DNA from: Myxococcales bacterium
GTDB lineage: Bacteria > Myxococcota_A > Polyangia > Polyangiales > Polyangiaceae
DNA: 48,680 bases
Direction: 5' to 3'
NCBI GenBank assembly: GCA_016191785.1
Contig: JACPVJ010000140.1
Span: 1-48,680 of the forward strand
Made by a program: the position numbers and the translations under genes. Below the pieces are notes generated by a model that saw nothing but the letters and a program-made list of their open reading frames with translations, was not told where the DNA came from and made no database searches. Below, piece by piece: positions 47,250-48,680 of the stretch (positions within the stretch are counted from its first letter, which is position 1; every line of letters begins with the position of its first letter).

Positions 47250-48296
47250 ATGCGCCGACAGACGTTCCGTGGAGCCATCAGTACGATCGCCGTTTCCGCT
47301 CTGCTTGCCACCACGGTGGCAGCCCAACCCGCACCGGGTGAACCGGTAGCCCCGGTAGCCCCGGTGGCCCCAACACCGGTGGATGGCGCGGTGGTTCCTC
47401 CTCTGGCCGATGCACTGTCCGGAGCGGCGAAGACGGAATACGAAGCAGGCAAGCTGCTCTACGGGGACGGGGACTTCGCGGGAGCCACACTCAAATTTCA
47501 GCGGGCGTACGACCTGTCCAAGGACGGACGGCTGCTCTGGAACGTGGCGGTGTGCGAGAAGAATCTCCGTCACTACGCCCGGGTATTGCGAGTGGTGCGG
47601 CGCTACCAGACCGAGGCAGGCCCGACGCTCTCCGAGGCGGACAAGCGAGAGGCCACGGACCTCGTCAACGCGGTGAGTGCGTTCGTCAGTCCAGTGTGGG
47701 TGACGGTGAACGAGGCAGGTGCGACCATCTCCGTGGATGGCGAGGTGGTGGCAAGATCGCCGTTCGCCGAACCCGTGCTGGTGGACATGGGCACCCGGCG
47801 GATCAAGGTCTCCAAGCGGGGTTTCCGTGACCACACGCAGAACGTGCCGGTGGCTGGGGCGACGGAGCTGAGGCTCAGCGTCAATCTCCAGCGGGCCGCG
47901 GTGGACGGGCGGCTGCTGATTGTTGCGGGACCCGGCGAGACCATCTTCCTCGACGGGAGAGTCGTGGGGGAGGGTCGATGGGACGGGAAGGTGCGGCCAG
48001 GCCGTCACGACATTCGGGTCATCGGCGAGGGCAAGCAGGTGCACGAGAGCGAGGTCGTGGTTCGGGAGAAGGAGACCCGGGAGCTGCGACTCAGTCTGCG
48101 AGCGATGACACGAGAGAAGGAAAGCGGGGGAAGCTCGGGTTGGTTGTGGCTCACGGGGGGAACGGCGTTGCTGGCTGGAGCGGTCGTCGGCGGCTACTTC
48201 CTGTTCAGGCCGGAAGACAAGGACGCTCCCCCTTCCGTTCCGGGAACGATGGCTCCGGGGACGGTCCAGCTCCCCCTCCGTGGCGCGTGGCGCTGA
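47250..48296 (+). CDS. PEGA-domain envelope protein
   Basis: The product has 348 residues with a signal peptide (MRRQTFRGAISTIAVSALLATTVAAQ). A short VAPVAPVAP stretch comes from a 9-bp tandem repeat. A TPR-like helical region follows (about 55-125, AKTEYEAGKLLYGDGDFAGA). Then come two PEGA-type beta repeats (about 145-210: ISVDGEVVARSPF, VDMGTRRIKVSKRGF; about 217-285: IFLDGRVVGEG, VRPGRHDIRVIGEG) and one C-terminal membrane helix (GWLWLTGGTALLAGAVVGGY, about 297-316). Such proteins are periplasmic and often lie next to Ser/Thr kinases, as here (11 bp gap), so it may be a partner or sensor for that kinase. Confidence 0.88.
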   Translation: MRRQTFRGAISTIAVSALLATTVAAQPAPGEPVAPVAPVAPTPVDGAVVPPLADALSGAAKTEYEAGKLLYGDGDFAGATLKFQRAYDLSKDGRLLWNVAVCEKNLRHYARVLRVVRRYQTEAGPTLSEADKREATDLVNAVSAFVSPVWVTVNEAGATISVDGEVVARSPFAEPVLVDMGTRRIKVSKRGFRDHTQNVPVAGATELRLSVNLQRAAVDGRLLIVAGPGETIFLDGRVVGEGRWDGKVRPGRHDIRVIGEGKQVHESEVVVREKETRELRLSLRAMTREKESGGSSGWLWLTGGTALLAGAVVGGYFLFRPEDKDAPPSVPGTMAPGTVQLPLRGAWR

Positions 48297-48308
48297 GCGA
48301 GACCCGCC

Positions 48309-48680
48309 ATGACCAACCTTCCACGCTGGATCTCTTTCCGACACGTCGCCTCCGCAGGCGTCGTTGCCCTCTCTTGCAGCGTGGCGCTGCTGAACTGTTC
48401 CGGCAAGGAAGCGCCGGCGAAAGGTCAGCTGATGATCGCGGTGCAGACGGACATGTCGATCCCGAAGGACGTGGACACTATCCGCGTCGAGGTGACGGCG
48501 GACGGGGACATGCTGTTCGGCAACTCGTACGACGTGGGACCGTCGGGCCTGCGGATCCCGGCGACGCTGGCGGTCGTGGCCGGCGAGGGCAAGTCGCGGC
48601 CGATTCGGATCCGCGTGATGGCGCGCCAGGCCGGGAAGCTCCGCACGCTGCGCGAGGCGGTGACGACGGTGCCCCAAGAC
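48309..48680 (+). CDS. Putative lipoprotein, 3' end beyond the window
   Basis: At least 124 residues are encoded; the frame is open to the last base. The ATG at 48309 is 12 bp after the PEGA stop. Signal peptide MTNLPRWISFRHVASAGVVALSCSVALLNC ends in the lipobox ALLNC. The visible part is beta-rich (QLMIAVQTDMSIPKDVDTIRVEV, GNSYDVGPSGLRIP). Probably the third gene of the kinase-PEGA operon. No family assigned from the fragment. Confidence 0.75.
   Translation, partial: MTNLPRWISFRHVASAGVVALSCSVALLNCSGKEAPAKGQLMIAVQTDMSIPKDVDTIRVEVTADGDMLFGNSYDVGPSGLRIPATLAVVAGEGKSRPIRIRVMARQAGKLRTLREAVTTVPQD

Noticed and set aside
47340..47372. Repeats of about 9 bp that could suggest a CRISPR or VNTR
   Set aside because: Only about three units inside the PEGA gene coding VAPVAPVAP; a coding microrepeat.
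1..48680. tRNA, rRNA, riboswitch, phage or transposase genes
   Set aside because: No cloverleaf with conserved TTCGA-type arms, rRNA segment, known aptamer core, or mobile-element protein was recognised on reading.

Overview
The window comes from a GC-rich Gram-negative bacterium, most probably a myxobacterium of the Polyangia type (Myxococcota). The grounds are very high GC at third codon positions, many lipoproteins with Gly/Ser/Ala-rich linkers after the lipobox Cys, MopE-like DxDGDG calcium motifs, Ser/Thr kinase and PEGA genes, and a complete TonB/ExbB/ExbD system. No rRNA, tRNA, CRISPR array, transposase or phage gene was recognised.

Layout. 1-3383: a small secretome operon of less biased base composition (secreted protein, matrixin-like zinc protease, two small lipoproteins and a GspG C-terminal fragment). 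3384-8971: housekeeping genes, namely a UbiB/ABC1-type kinase-like protein, a zinc-ribbon membrane protein, aat, and cysD-cysNC behind a possible Rrf2-type operator. 8972-13743: a secreted protein and an operon of three lipoproteins, the last a 1007-residue multidomain surface protein. 14017-17358: a soluble NtrC-type regulator with a hybrid histidine kinase (PAS-kinase-receiver-Hpt). 17312-19500: a two-lobed aspartyl protease-like lipoprotein with a PDZ domain, and an AraC regulator.

19583-39042 is the core of the window: a large phosphate locus. It runs pstS-pstC-pstA-pstB-phoU (minus strand), an OprP/O-type porin, phoR with phoB, a small unknown gene, a second phoB paralogue, a PilZ protein, tonB-exbB-exbD-exbD, a large TonB-dependent receptor, and a beta-helix-type lipoprotein ended by a strong terminator. 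Direct repeats of the form (T/G)GTGA(C/G) spaced exactly 11 bp, a Pho-box architecture, lie upstream of pstS, the porin, both phoB genes and the small gene. Weaker copies lie before two other genes, including tonB. I infer a phosphate-starvation regulon that couples the ABC importer to a porin and probably to an energised outer-membrane receptor, with two PhoB proteins sharing one visible sensor.

39071-48680: accessory genes. They are an alpha/beta hydrolase, a Cys-rich surface lipoprotein, a LuxR-type regulator, two secreted proteins bracketed by a 65-bp direct repeat of the luxR 3' end, a Ser/Thr kinase, a PEGA-domain protein and a lipoprotein cut by the window edge. Several genes (aat, cysD, the ntrC-like gene, 26025, 39071, 42231) have a -10-like hexamer only 6-11 nt before the start codon and no Shine-Dalgarno sequence, which suggests leaderless mRNAs.
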